A stretch of 22,779 bases of DNA, taken from contig CALBPO010000033.1 of NCBI GenBank assembly GCA_937899295.1, forward strand, positions 1 to 22,779, given 5' to 3'. The position numbers were made by a program, and so were the translations under genes. The notes beneath the pieces are model-generated. The model had not been told where the DNA came from, ran no database searches, and worked only from the letters and a program-made list of their open reading frames with translations. The stretch is from an uncultured Opitutia bacterium. GTDB taxonomy: Bacteria > Verrucomicrobiota > Verrucomicrobiia > Opitutales > Coraliomargaritaceae. Positions 1 through 9,957 of this stretch are shown in pieces (position 1 is the first letter of the stretch; every line of letters begins with the position of its first letter).

Positions 1-17
1 GTGTTCCCTCTGTCCTA

Positions 18-800
18 GTGTTGGGTCGTTGGTTTCGATGGTTTCTATTTGGGGCAATTTTTGCTTATACCCTTAAAACCTTTGAGTTTTCCCTACGTCC
101 AGATTGGGTGCACTTTCTGACAGGTTTCGCCTTATGGTTTGTCATAGAAACAGGCTATAATTGGATCGCGATTAAAGCACTCAGCCGAAGCGAGCTACCA
201 CTCTTTCCGGAATTCTACGAGAACAAAGACGGTGACGAATGGCCGGCCGACAAACGATCTATCGAACTCAAAGATTGGTTGCGAAGAGAGAGCTACCAAC
301 AACTTAAAGCACTTAAAGCCGAGTTGTTTGAAGGCACCTATCTTCGTGCTTCAATTTACGAAAGTCAGGACCAGTTAACCCGCATTCAGATTCTTTTTCT
401 ACCAAAACGTAAAGGTGGTGCCACAGCTTGTTTTACGATCAGTACGCACGCAAAAGAAGGGGGCCGTATTATTACCGATAACCTTATGTTACCATACGGC
501 GGTTACTATCCTGAAAACTGGGAGATGTGTCGTAAACCGCTAATAGGTTCATTAGTAAGACTCTCGTTGCTTCACAATAAACGATTATTGAAACTTAAAG
601 TAGAACCAGTCGGAGTTGACGACGACGCCCTTGAAGAACTCAACGACCACCAGCGCATTCTTGAGCGCTTAAATACAGAAATCGGTTTCCTCGTACCCCG
701 CCCTCGGCAAGAAGAGGAGGGGAAAATATCCCAAGAAGGTCGCTACCGCCTTTGGAAAGAAATGTGGTTTCTGGCTTATTTCGGAAGGTCTTTCGAATAG
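18..800 (+). CDS. Hypothetical membrane-anchored protein, 260 aa
   Basis: I do not recognise this family. The protein opens with two hydrophobic stretches (about residues 5-22 and 33-53) that look like a membrane hairpin. A soluble, charged domain of about 200 residues follows, rich in Leu, Lys and Arg, with no catalytic motif that I can name. The start is a GTG at 18, with a TTG as the next codon. A TAG stop in another frame occupies 16-18, so an upstream gene may end there and overlap this start by one base (TAGTG), the usual sign of translational coupling; only five codons of that gene would be visible. The gene is convergent with gnd. The long open frame and its protein-like composition support a real gene; its role is unknown. 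Confidence 0.7.
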   Translation: MLGRWFRWFLFGAIFAYTLKTFEFSLRPDWVHFLTGFALWFVIETGYNWIAIKALSRSELPLFPEFYENKDGDEWPADKRSIELKDWLRRESYQQLKALKAELFEGTYLRASIYESQDQLTRIQILFLPKRKGGATACFTISTHAKEGGRIITDNLMLPYGGYYPENWEMCRKPLIGSLVRLSLLHNKRLLKLKVEPVGVDDDALEELNDHQRILERLNTEIGFLVPRPRQEEEGKISQEGRYRLWKEMWFLAYFGRSFE

Positions 801-856
801 CTCGATGTTTTTCTAAAAAAGCTCTATTGCGTCTTGTCGTAATAGTTTAAAGTCAG

Positions 857-891
857 GGCACTTGAATTTCCACAGAAAGGATTTAAGTGCC
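857..891. terminator. Inverted repeat between convergent genes, possible bidirectional terminator
   Basis: The arms GGCACTTGAAT (857-867) and ATTTAAGTGCC (881-891) pair over 11 positions with one G-U wobble, and two further C-G pairs can close the loop. It lies 57 bp after the stop of the hypothetical membrane protein and 78 bp beyond the end of gnd, which converge here. Neither strand has a clear U-tract directly after the stem, so intrinsic termination is only a possibility. A protein-binding site or an RNA-stabilising 3' stem would also fit. Confidence 0.35.
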
Positions 892-968
892 ATCAACATA
901 CGTCCGCAAAATAAAGAAATAAAGGTTCCTCAAACTTAGTTTTTTTAGAAAGTTTTAGCGGCTAGGAA

Positions 969-2474
969 CTACATCTCTAGCTGAGGGCGATTAGGTTTAG
1001 GCCAGTCAATGTGGTAGAATTTGCCACGCTCTTCGTCGGTGCGCTCGTAGGTGTGAGCGCCGAAGTAGTCGCGCTGAGCTTGTAAAAGATTTTGCGGGAG
1101 GCGTGAGCTACGGTAACCGTCATAATAAGAGAGCGCTGAGCTAAATGTTGGGACCGCCACACCGTACTCGGCTGCGAGCGCGATAACTTTACGCCAGCCC
1201 TTCTGGGCGGCGTGAATGGCCCCAGAGAAGTAGGGGTCGAGTAGTAAATTAGCCAAGTTAGCGTCGCGCTCATAAGCCTCGGTAATTTTTTGCAAGAAGG
1301 CCGCGCGAATGATACAACCGCCACGAAAAATTTGCGCGATCTCACCAAAGTTGAGTGTCCAATTATACTCTTCTTGCGCGTAAGCCATAAGTTGAAAGCC
1401 TTGAGCATAGGAGCAGATCTTCGATGCGTAGAGAGCTTCGCGTATCGCTTCAACCATCTCGGCTTTGTCGCCATTAAAAGGCCCAACCTCGGGACCCTTG
1501 AGGATTTTCTCAGCGGCGACGCGTTCGTGTTTGACCGCAGAGAGGCAACGAGCAAAGACGGCTTCAGCCACGGTTGGAGCAGGTGTGCCCATATCGAGGG
1601 CATTAACAGAGGTCCATTTCCCAGTGCCCTTTTGACCTGCCGTATCTAGCACGATATCAACGAAGGGTTTACCCGTGATGGGATCAGTTTGCTTGAGAAT
1701 GTCGGCGGTAATTTCAATAAGGAAGGAGTCAAGTTCACCCTCGTTCCATCGAGTGAAGATGTCGCCCATTTCAGCGGGTGACATCCCAAGAACGTTTTGC
1801 ATGAGATCATAGGCTTCGCAGATCATTTGCATGTCGCCGTATTCAATGCCATTATGGACCATCTTGACGTAGTGACCGGCACCATTTGGACCAATGTGAG
1901 CGGTGCAACTAAAGCCACCAACAACAGGTTTTCCAGGCTTAGCACCTTCAAGGGGTTTACCTGTTTCAGGGTCGACTTTGGCCGCGATGGCCTTCCAGAT
2001 CGGCTCGAGATGCGTCCAAGCCTCAAGCGTACCACCCGGCATGAGTGAAGGACCAAAACGAGCGCCCTCTTCACCACCTGATACACCGGAACCGATGAAA
2101 TGGAGACCTTTTTGGGTGAGTTCCTCTTCGCGGCGGATTGTATCGCCCCATTTTGCGTTTCCGCCATCAATAATGATGTCACCCTCCTCTAGGAGAGGTA
2201 TGAGGCCTTCAATTACCTTGTCTGTCGCCCAGCCAGCCTGGACGAGGATAATAATCTTCCGTGGACGCTTTAATGATGCGACGAAACTTTCTAGCGTTTC
2301 GCAACCCTCAAGGCCACCCGGTGTGTTTGGATTGGACGCAACAAAATCCTCCATCTTGGAGTTTGTCCGATTATAGACAGAAATTTTAAAGCCGTGGTCG
2401 GCTATGTTCAGGGCCAAGTTTTGGCCCATGACCGCAAGGCCAATTAGACCGATTTCAGAAGTTACTTCAGACAT
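969..2474 (-). CDS. gnd: 6-phosphogluconate dehydrogenase, decarboxylating
   Basis: This cytoplasmic enzyme of the oxidative pentose phosphate pathway converts 6-phosphogluconate and NADP+ to ribulose 5-phosphate, CO2 and NADPH. The N-terminal Rossmann fold shows the GLAVMG dinucleotide loop (residues 12-17) and NRT at 35-37. IIDGGN is at 101-106, the substrate loop VSGGEEGAR at 131-139, and the catalytic region [13 protein letters not shown] has Lys204 and Asn208. The C-terminal GAHTYERTD is the family tail. At 501 residues it is longer than E. coli Gnd (468), mainly through an insertion around residues 167-186 ([10 protein letters not shown] region) just before the catalytic lysine. The gene stands alone on the - strand. 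The ATG at 2474 has no clear Shine-Dalgarno sequence. The family assignment is secure. Confidence 0.97.
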   Translation of the reverse strand: MSEVTSEIGLIGLAVMGQNLALNIADHGFKISVYNRTNSKMEDFVASNPNTPGGLEGCETLESFVASLKRPRKIIILVQAGWATDKVIEGLIPLLEEGDIIIDGGNAKWGDTIRREEELTQKGLHFIGSGVSGGEEGARFGPSLMPGGTLEAWTHLEPIWKAIAAKVDPETGKPLEGAKPGKPVVGGFSCTAHIGPNGAGHYVKMVHNGIEYGDMQMICEAYDLMQNVLGMSPAEMGDIFTRWNEGELDSFLIEITADILKQTDPITGKPFVDIVLDTAGQKGTGKWTSVNALDMGTPAPTVAEAVFARCLSAVKHERVAAEKILKGPEVGPFNGDKAEMVEAIREALYASKICSYAQGFQLMAYAQEEYNWTLNFGEIAQIFRGGCIIRAAFLQKITEAYERDANLANLLLDPYFSGAIHAAQKGWRKVIALAAEYGVAVPTFSSALSYYDGYRSSRLPQNLLQAQRDYFGAHTYERTDEERGKFYHIDWPKPNRPQLEM

Positions 2475-2861
2475 AATGTGTGTAGTGTGAGTTGAGAGAA
2501 GAGAAAATGAATCACTATCTTAGTTGCAAGGAAAGATGGGTATAGGATCGGTAATATTCGCTAAGCGAGCGATGTTTAAGATGAATACGAACAGAACTAA
2601 CTACCCTTGGGTAAAACCAAAACTATATAATTATGATTAATTTTGCATAATTGCGTAAAAATGGGCGGGGACAGTTGTTTTAGACACGAAACCACCATAA
2701 ACTAAGTCTAAATTTACTGTAGAATGCCAACTTTCTTCTATGATAGATCAGCGAAGTGTTTTCCATTGAGGCTCCCAAAGCTTCAACTCAGTTAGCGACT
2801 CACTGTTTGCATGACAGTGAATTAGAATTGTCTTAAATGAGATTGTCTTCATCGTGAGCGT
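2475..2861. other. 387 bp divergent intergenic region, no gene seen
   Basis: This gap separates gnd (leftward) from the hypothetical protein at 2862 (rightward), so promoters for both must lie here. The middle (about 2625-2665) is very AT-rich. I find no open frame of convincing composition, no RNA gene and no clear sigma-70 promoter pair. Small dyads are present: TCGCT-A-AGCGA near 2555, and a stronger perfect one at 2800-2820 that is listed separately. Confidence 0.6.
2800..2820. promoter_or_regulatory. Perfect 7 bp inverted repeat, operator-like
   Basis: TCACTGT and ACAGTGA form perfect arms around a 7 bp spacer (TTGCATG). The site lies 41 bp upstream of the ATG at 2862, where a repressor or activator site could sit. 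It would also be a modest RNA hairpin if transcribed. No T-run follows, so it is unlikely to be a terminator. The binding protein is unknown. Confidence 0.35.
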
Positions 2862-3461
2862 ATGGAAGTAGTGGCACGTATCTCAACACAATGGCGTCGG
2901 CGCATGTTGTTCATGTTTTTTATGATTTTCGGTATCGCGGCATGGTTTCTTTACGATGGTTACATTTTATGGCCTGACGAGGCTCAGCGCCATGCAGAAT
3001 ATTTAAAAATCAAAGATACGTTAATTGAGGCAGGTGACGCAGTGGATGAAGAGAGCACATCTGTCCGTTTAGCTTGGGAGCGTCATGCGCGTGAAATGAA
3101 TTATAAACGTATTATTCCTAAAGAGCGCACTGACGGCGATATTAAAGAGCAGCGCGTAATTGGTTGGACAATGATGATCGTAGCGCTGCTGCATGGAGTA
3201 TGGATCGCTTGGAACCACACGTTGCAAGTCCGCGCGGAAGGTGACGTTGTGATCGGCGCTTCAGGTCAACGGGTTGAACTAGATTCAATCACAGCAATCG
3301 ATCGCAAAAAATGGAAGGACAAGAGCATTGCCTACGGTATTTATGAGGAAGGCGGTAAGCAGCGCCGCCTTTGTTTAGACGAGCACAAATTTAAAGGCTG
3401 CGAAACGATCATTATCGAAGCTGATAGGCGAATTAAAGCGCGTGCCGAGCAAAATGCATAG
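2862..3461 (+). CDS. Hypothetical two-helix membrane protein, 199 aa
   Basis: I do not recognise this family. It has a basic N-terminus (RRR at 12-14), a membrane helix at about 15-33, a charged and probably helical segment at about 38-97, and a second helix at about 99-117. A C-terminal soluble domain of about 80 residues is rich in short beta-type stretches. The second half resembles small membrane-tethered PH-like domains in general layout, but this is an impression only. There is no signal-peptide cleavage site and no catalytic motif. By the positive-inside rule both termini would face the cytoplasm. The gene stands alone behind the long divergent spacer. The ATG at 2862 lacks a strong ribosome-binding sequence. 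Confidence 0.75.
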   Translation: MEVVARISTQWRRRMLFMFFMIFGIAAWFLYDGYILWPDEAQRHAEYLKIKDTLIEAGDAVDEESTSVRLAWERHAREMNYKRIIPKERTDGDIKEQRVIGWTMMIVALLHGVWIAWNHTLQVRAEGDVVIGASGQRVELDSITAIDRKKWKDKSIAYGIYEEGGKQRRLCLDEHKFKGCETIIIEADRRIKARAEQNA

Positions 3462-3622
3462 TATTTTTTATTAGGCTTCAATCTGTTCCCATGAACCTGT
3501 GGGATTAACTAGCCCGCAACAAAGGATGTATTATTGTGCGGAACCAGTGACGCATTAAACTTGTATAGTCCGGATAAGCAAAAGCGGTGTTGTGATGGTG
3601 ATGAAAGGATCACGCTAACTCT

Positions 3623-4360
3623 ATGCCACTAACTTCATTTCTGAAGCAACTCACGCAACCGCTGTTTGAGATCTTTTTTCCGAGGAGCTGCTTGCATTGT
3701 GGTGACGCTGTGGAATATTCGGACTACCGTTTTCTTTGCAGTGCTTGTAGCCGCGAGCTCTTTCTCTCTAAACCACCGAGCTGTTCGACTTGCGGATATC
3801 CTTTTTTTGGAATGTTAGCGGGTCCACGCATCTGTCCCCATTGCGCAGAACTTGACCCTCTCTTTGAGCAAGGAAAAACTCTCTTTTTAGCAAAGGGCCC
3901 CGCCCGTTCAATTATCCACGCATTGAAATATCAATCTGGTTTCTATGTGCTGGAGGATGTAAGGTTGATGATCGCAAAGATACCCTCTTATAAAGGCTAT
4001 TTTGATGGCGCAATTCTAGTTCCCGTGCCTCTTCATCCAACAAAAGAGCGCGAGCGTGGCTTTAATCAAAGCCTAGTGATCGCAAAGAGTCTAAACGATG
4101 CCACCATGGCGAAAGGCTTACAAGAGTTACTCGTTCGCAAGATGTATACACAAACACAGACCCGATTAAGCCGTACTGCGCGTCACCAAAATGTAAAAAA
4201 TGCCTTTGCTTTGGCTTCCGATGCCGTTGTAATCTCAAATCAAACTTACATTCTAATAGACGACGTATTTACTACGGGATCGACGCTAAACTCTTGTGCC
4301 GCTGTCCTACTCGAAGCAGGCGCGACCCAAATAAAAGTGGCCACCCTTGGCCATGGCTAG
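3623..4360 (+). CDS. comF: ComF family protein, phosphoribosyltransferase-like
   Basis: ComF proteins combine a zinc-ribbon head with a type I phosphoribosyltransferase fold and are needed for DNA uptake in naturally competent bacteria. Two CxxC pairs each form a ribbon: Cys23/26 with Cys39/42, and Cys54/57 with Cys71/74, all eight ligands intact. The PRPP-binding loop [12 protein letters not shown] lies at 210-221. [17 protein letters not shown] (about 133-149) is the typical mid-domain signature. A length of 245 residues is normal. An AAAGGA at 3604-3609 lies 13 bases before the ATG, rather far for a ribosome-binding site. It precedes accD with a 49 bp gap and may be cotranscribed. The family is clear. 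A competence role is inferred, since no other com genes are visible here. Confidence 0.9.
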   Translation: MPLTSFLKQLTQPLFEIFFPRSCLHCGDAVEYSDYRFLCSACSRELFLSKPPSCSTCGYPFFGMLAGPRICPHCAELDPLFEQGKTLFLAKGPARSIIHALKYQSGFYVLEDVRLMIAKIPSYKGYFDGAILVPVPLHPTKERERGFNQSLVIAKSLNDATMAKGLQELLVRKMYTQTQTRLSRTARHQNVKNAFALASDAVVISNQTYILIDDVFTTGSTLNSCAAVLLEAGATQIKVATLGHG

Positions 4361-4409
4361 GTTCTACTAGAGCTTTTTTCACTCATTTTTAATTCAAATT
4401 TGTCAAATT

Positions 4410-5258
4410 ATGGCACTCTTCGGAAAACCTCAGTATTCGACCGTCACTGTTAAGAAAAAAGACATCCCCAAGGATCTATGGACCAAATGTCCTAAGACCG
4501 GCGAGATCATCTACAACCGCGTCCTCAAGGAAAACCTCATGGTTGTCCCGAATAGCGGCTATCATTTTCCACTAAAGGCGCGGGACCGTATCGCCTCAAT
4601 GCTGGATGAGGGCACTTTTGAAGAGATGGACATCGGGGTGTATTCGCTCGATCCCTTGGAGTTCAACGCTACCTCCTCCTATCCTGAAAAGCTGAAGCAA
4701 AACCAGGCCAAGACGAAGGAGACGGATACCGTCATTTCTGGAATGGGTGAAATGGGAGGCATGCCCATGAGTATCGCAGTGATGGATTTTCGCTTTATGG
4801 CTGCAAGCCTTGGCTCCGCAGCAGGCGAGAAGATTACCCGTGCCATCGAGCGTGGCGTAGAGAAGAGCTGTCCCGTGATCATTGTATCCGCGTCGGGTGG
4901 CGCACGCATGCAGGAAGGTATTCTTAGCCTGATGCAACTAGCTAAGACAAGCGCCGCACTCGCAAGGTTGAGCGAGGCCGGGCTACCCTACTTCTCGATT
5001 TTGACGAATCCGACCATGGCTGGTGTCATGGCAAGTTACGCATCGCTGGGCGATGTAATTATCGCTGAACCCGAAGCTCTTATTGGTTTTGCAGGCCCTC
5101 GTGTGATCAAAGAGACTACCCAACAAGATTTACCTGAAGGCTTCCAAACCTCTGAATTTCTGCTCGAACGCGGGCTAGTTGATATAATCGTGCCCCGTCT
5201 CGAAATGCGCGACCGCATGATCAACTTAATGAAGGCGCTCTACGGCGCAAGGAAGTAG
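4410..5258 (+). CDS. accD: Acetyl-CoA carboxylase carboxyltransferase subunit beta
   Basis: With AccA this subunit transfers CO2 from carboxybiotin to acetyl-CoA, giving malonyl-CoA for fatty acid synthesis in the cytoplasm. The crotonase-like core is clear: [13 protein letters not shown] near 157-169, [16 protein letters not shown] near 197-212, and [15 protein letters not shown] following. The N-terminal LWTKCP motif aligns residue for residue with the E. coli zinc ribbon (Cys27, 30, 46, 49). Here only Cys27 remains; positions 30, 46 and 49 are Thr, Val and Ser, so zinc binding by this ribbon is probably lost. The length of 282 residues is slightly shorter than E. coli (304). folC follows 43 bp downstream, the same order as in E. 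coli. No Shine-Dalgarno sequence precedes the ATG. Confidence 0.96.
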   Translation: MALFGKPQYSTVTVKKKDIPKDLWTKCPKTGEIIYNRVLKENLMVVPNSGYHFPLKARDRIASMLDEGTFEEMDIGVYSLDPLEFNATSSYPEKLKQNQAKTKETDTVISGMGEMGGMPMSIAVMDFRFMAASLGSAAGEKITRAIERGVEKSCPVIIVSASGGARMQEGILSLMQLAKTSAALARLSEAGLPYFSILTNPTMAGVMASYASLGDVIIAEPEALIGFAGPRVIKETTQQDLPEGFQTSEFLLERGLVDIIVPRLEMRDRMINLMKALYGARK

Positions 5259-5301
5259 GCTTAAATTAACTATGTAAAATATTTCCCGTAATCAAAATTC
5301 C

Positions 5302-6558
5302 ATGCCTGATTACTCGGACATTCTCGATTACCTCTACGCGCTAAAAAACAGAGGTTCTAAGTATGGCATAGAGCGCATGCACTTACTTGTTGAGGCGCTA
5401 GGGAACCCAGAGCAGAAGTTCCCTGTTATACACGTAGCCGGAACCAACGGCAAAGGTTCGGTCTGCGCAATGCTAGAAGCAATGTATAGAGATAATGGAT
5501 ACAAGGTTGGATTTTTTAGTTCGCCACATCTTGTCCATATCGGTGAACGCGTTCAGGTTGACCGACAAATACTTTCCGAGCTCGAGATCATTCGATACAC
5601 CGAGCAACTTCGCCCCATCGCAACTGAGCTAGCTAAGAACGATCCCAACCTACACCCCACTTTCTTTGAGTTTATTGCGGCAATGGCCTTCCTTAGTTTC
5701 GCGAGGGCGTCAGTAGATATCGCTTGCATCGAGACAGGACTTGGTGGTCGGCTGGACGCGACCAATGTTGTCGATCCTGAGCTAAGTATCATCACCACTA
5801 TTAGCCTTGATCACTGTGACATACTCGGAGATACACTCACGGCAATAACGGGCGAAAAAGCGGGTATCATCAAACCTAGAAAACCTGTTCTTATGGGTAA
5901 ACTTCCCCCTGAGGCCGATGCGCTTGTCCGGCGCGTGGCTAATGATCGAGGCTGTAAGCTTTACGCGCTTGTCGACCGTTTTCCCGATGAGACAGGTCTG
6001 CCGCATACCAATCTAGCGGGTGGCTTCCAGCGCTGGAATGCAGGGCTCGCCACTTATGCGATCGAGATTCTGTCCAAGCGCTTCCCCGTTCGATCTACGA
6101 CCGCACTCGAACAGGTCGAATGGGCAGGCCGCTGGCAGACGCTTGAACTTGACGGGCGCAAGCTCATCCTCGATGCGACTCATAATCCCGAGGGCGCTGC
6201 TGCCTTGAAACAAAACCTCTCCAGCTTTACCGAACAACCGATTATTATCGCGGGCACTCTCGGAGAAGACCGCGCCCAAAGCCTCATGGCGGTCGTCTCT
6301 CAATACGCTCGCGAGCTCTACCTAGTCGCACCTAATCAAGACCGCGCGACATCGACCGCATTTTTAAAAAGTTGCCTAGATCGTGACGCCATTGAAAGCG
6401 ATCTTTCCACCCTCTTCCCTAAACCTGGCCGTTGCGCAGTCGGCAAGTCAGGCGACACTATCCTATTGACGGGTTCTATCTATCTGATCGGAGAAGCGAT
6501 GGCGCGTATCCAAGGCGCGACGTCGAATGAAGGTAGCAGACTGCAGGACAAGGTTTAA
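5302..6558 (+). CDS. folC: Bifunctional folylpolyglutamate synthase/dihydrofolate synthase
   Basis: FolC joins L-glutamate to dihydropteroate and then extends the polyglutamate tail of folates, using ATP, in the cytoplasm. The Mur-ligase-like P-loop GTNGKGS is at residues 47-53, followed by SSPHL near 74-78 and GERVQVD near 82-88. [11 protein letters not shown] is near 147-157, SLDHCDILG near 171-179 and GEKAGIIKP near 187-195. The C-terminal domain carries [10 protein letters not shown] length of 418 residues is normal. The gene lies directly after accD, an order shared with E. coli. The ATG at 5302 has no visible ribosome-binding site, but no better start exists nearby. Whether it has both activities or only the polyglutamate ligase cannot be decided from the sequence. 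Confidence 0.95.
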   Translation: MPDYSDILDYLYALKNRGSKYGIERMHLLVEALGNPEQKFPVIHVAGTNGKGSVCAMLEAMYRDNGYKVGFFSSPHLVHIGERVQVDRQILSELEIIRYTEQLRPIATELAKNDPNLHPTFFEFIAAMAFLSFARASVDIACIETGLGGRLDATNVVDPELSIITTISLDHCDILGDTLTAITGEKAGIIKPRKPVLMGKLPPEADALVRRVANDRGCKLYALVDRFPDETGLPHTNLAGGFQRWNAGLATYAIEILSKRFPVRSTTALEQVEWAGRWQTLELDGRKLILDATHNPEGAAALKQNLSSFTEQPIIIAGTLGEDRAQSLMAVVSQYARELYLVAPNQDRATSTAFLKSCLDRDAIESDLSTLFPKPGRCAVGKSGDTILLTGSIYLIGEAMARIQGATSNEGSRLQDKV

Positions 6559-6633
6559 ATTCTATCTATAATAGTAGGTGTTTCCTTGGCTTATAGATTG
6601 CGTCATTTTTGGCAGCTACAATACTGTAGATTA

Positions 6634-8301
6634 ATGCACGCCTCCGAACTCACGCTCCTGCTAAATCTTGGCTTTATTGTTATTACGGCTGCGGGTTTTG
6701 CCTTTCTTGGTAAGCTAGTGAAGATGCCCTCAATTGTTGCCTATATTATAGCGGGCATGGTTCTAGGGCCAGGACTAGGGATTGTGCAGTTAGATCATTC
6801 GCTGGAGTTGATTTCGGAGCTCGGCATTGCCCTACTTCTCTTTCTTGTCGGCCTTGAGTTGAGCCTGCAAAAGATCAAAGACCTTGGTCGCGTAGCCATT
6901 ATTCTTGGTGGTCTGCAAGTGCCAGTGACGGCAGCAGGGGCCTATGTTATTTCGACCTTGATGGGATTTAGCGTAATGGAATGTGTCTTTCTCGCAGCTA
7001 CGGTTACCTTTAGTAGTACTGTGGTGGTGATCAAGCTGCTCGACCAGAAGGGCGCGACGAGTCGACTCTTCGGGCGCATTGCGATCTCTCTTTTTTTGGC
7101 ACAGGATATCGTGGTCATCATCGGACTGACGATTTTGAGCGGGCTAGGCTCTGGCGGCGACGAACCCTTTGAGATGGTCACACTCACGAAGAGCTTAGGT
7201 ATCGCATTCGCTGGGATGGCCCTACTTCTTTTAGTCTCACTGTTCGCATCGCGATATGTACTACCGAAACCGTTTGCTTGGGCCTCACGCTCTCCAGACA
7301 CTGTCTTTATCTGGGCGCTCTGCTGGTGCTTTCTGGTCGTATTGCTAGCGCACCAATTTCACCTCTCGGTCGAGATTGGTGCTTTTCTTGCAGGTATTGC
7401 AATCGCGCAGTTGCCGATCCATGAAGATCTACATCGGCGACTGCATCCATTAATGACTTTCTTTGTGGCGGTCTTTCTTGTCACGCTAGGAATCCAGATG
7501 GACATCTCTGTGTTGGGTGAAGTTTGGAAGTATGCCCTCGGCCTGAGTGTTTTCGTTATTATCGCGAAACCTTTAATTGTTTTTATAATTTTGAGTAGAT
7601 TGCGTTATAGCGAATACACTGCTTTTCAAGCAGCGACGGCGAGTGGCCAGGTAAGTGAGTTTGCTTTCATCCTGCTCGGCCTTGGAGCGGGTGCTGGTTT
7701 GATCGAAGGCAGAGTGGTCTCTCTTGGCGGGATGGTGGGAATATTGACCATCGCGATTTCGTCCTATCTCATCTTATACAGTGATCCGCTTTATGGCGCT
7801 TTCCAGAAGCTGGGTGCTTTGAAATTTTTTAAAGCGAAACAAGAACCCGATACGGAAGAGCAACACTCATACGAGGGTCATGTGATCGTGGTAGGAATGA
7901 ACGCACTTGGGCGGGAGGTTGTGAAACAACTTTCAGCTCGGGGCGAAACAGTTTTAGCGATCGACACTGACCCAAGAAAATTGGAAGGGCTAAATTGCGC
8001 GGAAACTTTGATTGGCAGCGTGGAGTATGAATCGGCGGTCGAAGAAATAGGGCTAAGCCGTGCGAGATTGGTTATCTCGGCACTTCAGATTGAGGACACT
8101 AATCATCTGTTGGCCTATCGTTGTCGCTCGGCGGGAGTACCATGTGCGATCCACGCTTTTGATATTTCAGTGGTTGAGGATTTGCTGGATTTGGACACGG
8201 CCTATATGTTCATGCCTGCCTTTGATGCCGTGCGTGAGCAGTTGGCAATATTTGATCAAATAGAGCGTGTTGATAAGAACGAGGAGGACATCCCCGTATG
8301 A
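6634..8301 (+). CDS. CPA2-type cation:proton antiporter with RCK domain (KefB-like), first of a pair
   Basis: This inner-membrane protein should exchange K+ or Na+ for H+. With the ATG at 6634 it has 555 residues; a TTG at 6586 in the same frame would add 16. I prefer the ATG because the sequence then starts with the first membrane helix as in the family, and because a short dyad (CTACA/TGTAG, 6616-6629) fills the preceding bases. About 12 hydrophobic helices span residues 5-385. The CPA2 signature [10 protein letters not shown] is at 73-82 and the ion-site pair Gln157-Asp158 is in LAQDIVV. A Rossmann RCK/TrkA-N domain starts near 415. Its nucleotide loop reads GMNALG (421-426), with Asn instead of the usual central Gly. 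The stop overlaps the next start (ATGA). No KefF/KefG ancillary protein is nearby. Confidence 0.88.
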   Translation: MHASELTLLLNLGFIVITAAGFAFLGKLVKMPSIVAYIIAGMVLGPGLGIVQLDHSLELISELGIALLLFLVGLELSLQKIKDLGRVAIILGGLQVPVTAAGAYVISTLMGFSVMECVFLAATVTFSSTVVVIKLLDQKGATSRLFGRIAISLFLAQDIVVIIGLTILSGLGSGGDEPFEMVTLTKSLGIAFAGMALLLLVSLFASRYVLPKPFAWASRSPDTVFIWALCWCFLVVLLAHQFHLSVEIGAFLAGIAIAQLPIHEDLHRRLHPLMTFFVAVFLVTLGIQMDISVLGEVWKYALGLSVFVIIAKPLIVFIILSRLRYSEYTAFQAATASGQVSEFAFILLGLGAGAGLIEGRVVSLGGMVGILTIAISSYLILYSDPLYGAFQKLGALKFFKAKQEPDTEEQHSYEGHVIVVGMNALGREVVKQLSARGETVLAIDTDPRKLEGLNCAETLIGSVEYESAVEEIGLSRARLVISALQIEDTNHLLAYRCRSAGVPCAIHAFDISVVEDLLDLDTAYMFMPAFDAVREQLAIFDQIERVDKNEEDIPV

Positions 8302-9881
8302 CGGCGATCGCGATACTTCTACTGGCGGCGGCGATTGCCTTTGGCCTTTCTAGGCTTTTGCGGCTTCCTGCGATTCCATTACTCTTGTTGGGCGGCGCGG
8401 GCCTGAGTATGCTGGCAGGCTATGTGGACTACAAGGTGCCGCAAGAGTTGATCGCGGAAATGATCCAAATTGGACTCGCAGTACTCGTCTTTACTGCAGG
8501 TGTCGAGCTAAGTCCTAGGAGGATGCGTGGGCGAACCCGCGCGATTACGATTTTGGCGCTAACGCAGTTTTTTATGCTGGGAGTCTGTGGTGCGTTAACG
8601 GCGGTTTTTCTTGGTTATGATTGGATGAATGCTCTTTATTTGGGCTGCGCGCTTTCGGCCAGCTCAACATTGGTTGTGGTGCGCCATTTGCAGCAACGTC
8701 GCCAAATGTTCGAACCCTATGGCCGCTTAGTGCTCGGGGTGCTTTTGTTGCAAGATATCTTTATCGTCTTGATTATGGTGGCGCTACTCAAGTCGCCCCA
8801 AGGGTGGTTGATGGTTTGTAATGGCGTGGCCAATGCACTCGCGTTGGGAATCTTTGCGCTTGGGGTCCACCGCTGGCTAGTGCCATTTGTTGTCAGGCGA
8901 ATGAAGCTGGACGATGAAGAGTTGATGCTAGGCGCGCTGGCGGCGCTCTTTGCCTTTTCAACAATGGCTTACTTGTTAGATCTTCCATTTTTGGTGGGCG
9001 CATTTTTTGCAGGCTTTGCCATTTCAGCCTTTCCTATGAATGGCTTGGTGCGCGGGATGTTGGGTTCTTTATCAGGCTTTTTCCTCGCTCTGTTTTTCAT
9101 CAGTGCAGGCGCCTTTTTAACGATACCTAGTTTGGAAATTGTTGGGCACAGCCTTGTCTTTATCGTCGTGCTGATCCTTGTAACAGTTTTTCTTGTCGCA
9201 ATCATAGCCGAGTTGGTGGGTTACTCCAGTCGTGCAGCAGTCGAGACGGGCTTATTACTTTCGCAGACCAGCGAGTTTTCTCTTTTGCTGGCACTAACAG
9301 GAGTGGCTTCGGGACAGATTACACCAGAGCTCTTCTCTATGATCGCATTGATTACAGTGAGCACGATGGCGATGACCCCGCTAATCTCTCGCGAGAGTGT
9401 GGCATTGCGACTCGTTAAGTGGCACCCTCGCTATCGAAGTGGCGAGGCGGCTTGTGATGTGATGCAAAACCACGCCGTGTTACTCGGCTATGGACGGGCG
9501 GGGCCACGTACTGCTTATGCCCTGAAGGAGCGCGGTATTTCCATGGTAGTAGTGGATGAAGATGCGGGCGTGATCCGTCAACTGATTGCGCAAGGTATCC
9601 CCTGTGTGCATGGGGATGGTTCCGACGTGCATACATTGAAGCGTGCGCATTGTTTGGAGGCGAAGGTAGTCTTTTGTTCAATGCGGCGGACTCGCGATGC
9701 GCAATTGGCGCTAAATTATTTGAAAGATTCACCAGTTGAAGTTATTGTGCGGGTTTTTGAGAAGTTTGAAGAAGATACGGTGCGTGCTGCGGGCGGACAG
9801 CCCGTACGAACAGCCGTTGCTGCAGCTGCCCAATTTCTGGAATGGACGGAAGTGAATCTGCCAAGAGTAGAGGGACCCTAG
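8298..9881 (+). CDS. CPA2-type cation:proton antiporter with RCK domain, second of a pair
   Basis: This is a paralogue of the preceding gene, and its start is fused to the preceding stop by a 4 bp ATGA overlap, which implies coupled translation. About 12 helices cover residues 2-375. [10 protein letters not shown] (68-77) corresponds to the family GLELS signature, and Gln152-Asp153 matches the ion-site pair. The C-terminal RCK domain begins near 391 with a canonical GYGRAG loop (397-402), ends its second strand with Asp (VVVDED), and carries GDGSD near 449-453. The total length is 527 residues. The two proteins differ clearly in sequence, so this is not a recent duplication. The tight coupling suggests a heteromeric transporter or a regulatory pair, which is inference. 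It converges with prmC across 76 bp. Confidence 0.88.
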   Translation: MTAIAILLLAAAIAFGLSRLLRLPAIPLLLLGGAGLSMLAGYVDYKVPQELIAEMIQIGLAVLVFTAGVELSPRRMRGRTRAITILALTQFFMLGVCGALTAVFLGYDWMNALYLGCALSASSTLVVVRHLQQRRQMFEPYGRLVLGVLLLQDIFIVLIMVALLKSPQGWLMVCNGVANALALGIFALGVHRWLVPFVVRRMKLDDEELMLGALAALFAFSTMAYLLDLPFLVGAFFAGFAISAFPMNGLVRGMLGSLSGFFLALFFISAGAFLTIPSLEIVGHSLVFIVVLILVTVFLVAIIAELVGYSSRAAVETGLLLSQTSEFSLLLALTGVASGQITPELFSMIALITVSTMAMTPLISRESVALRLVKWHPRYRSGEAACDVMQNHAVLLGYGRAGPRTAYALKERGISMVVVDEDAGVIRQLIAQGIPCVHGDGSDVHTLKRAHCLEAKVVFCSMRRTRDAQLALNYLKDSPVEVIVRVFEKFEEDTVRAAGGQPVRTAVAAAAQFLEWTEVNLPRVEGP

Positions 9882-9957
9882 TGGCTTCATTTACGGATAC
9901 CGCCAATGCCGAGAACTAATCCTTAGCGAATGTGACAAGTCGCTCCCCTGCCTTTTG

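Noticed and set aside
1290..2376. Several open frames of 80-157 codons overlapping gnd on either strand
   Set aside because: They are shadows of gnd with unlikely composition and no recognisable motifs.
6586..6633. TTG start adding 16 residues to the first antiporter
   Set aside because: The extension is Arg- and aromatic-rich, unlike the family N-terminus, and covers a small dyad just before a good ATG.
9925..9944. AGCGA/TCGCT stem between the second antiporter gene and prmC as a terminator
   Set aside because: The stem has only 5 bp, the loop has 10 bases and no T-run follows closely.
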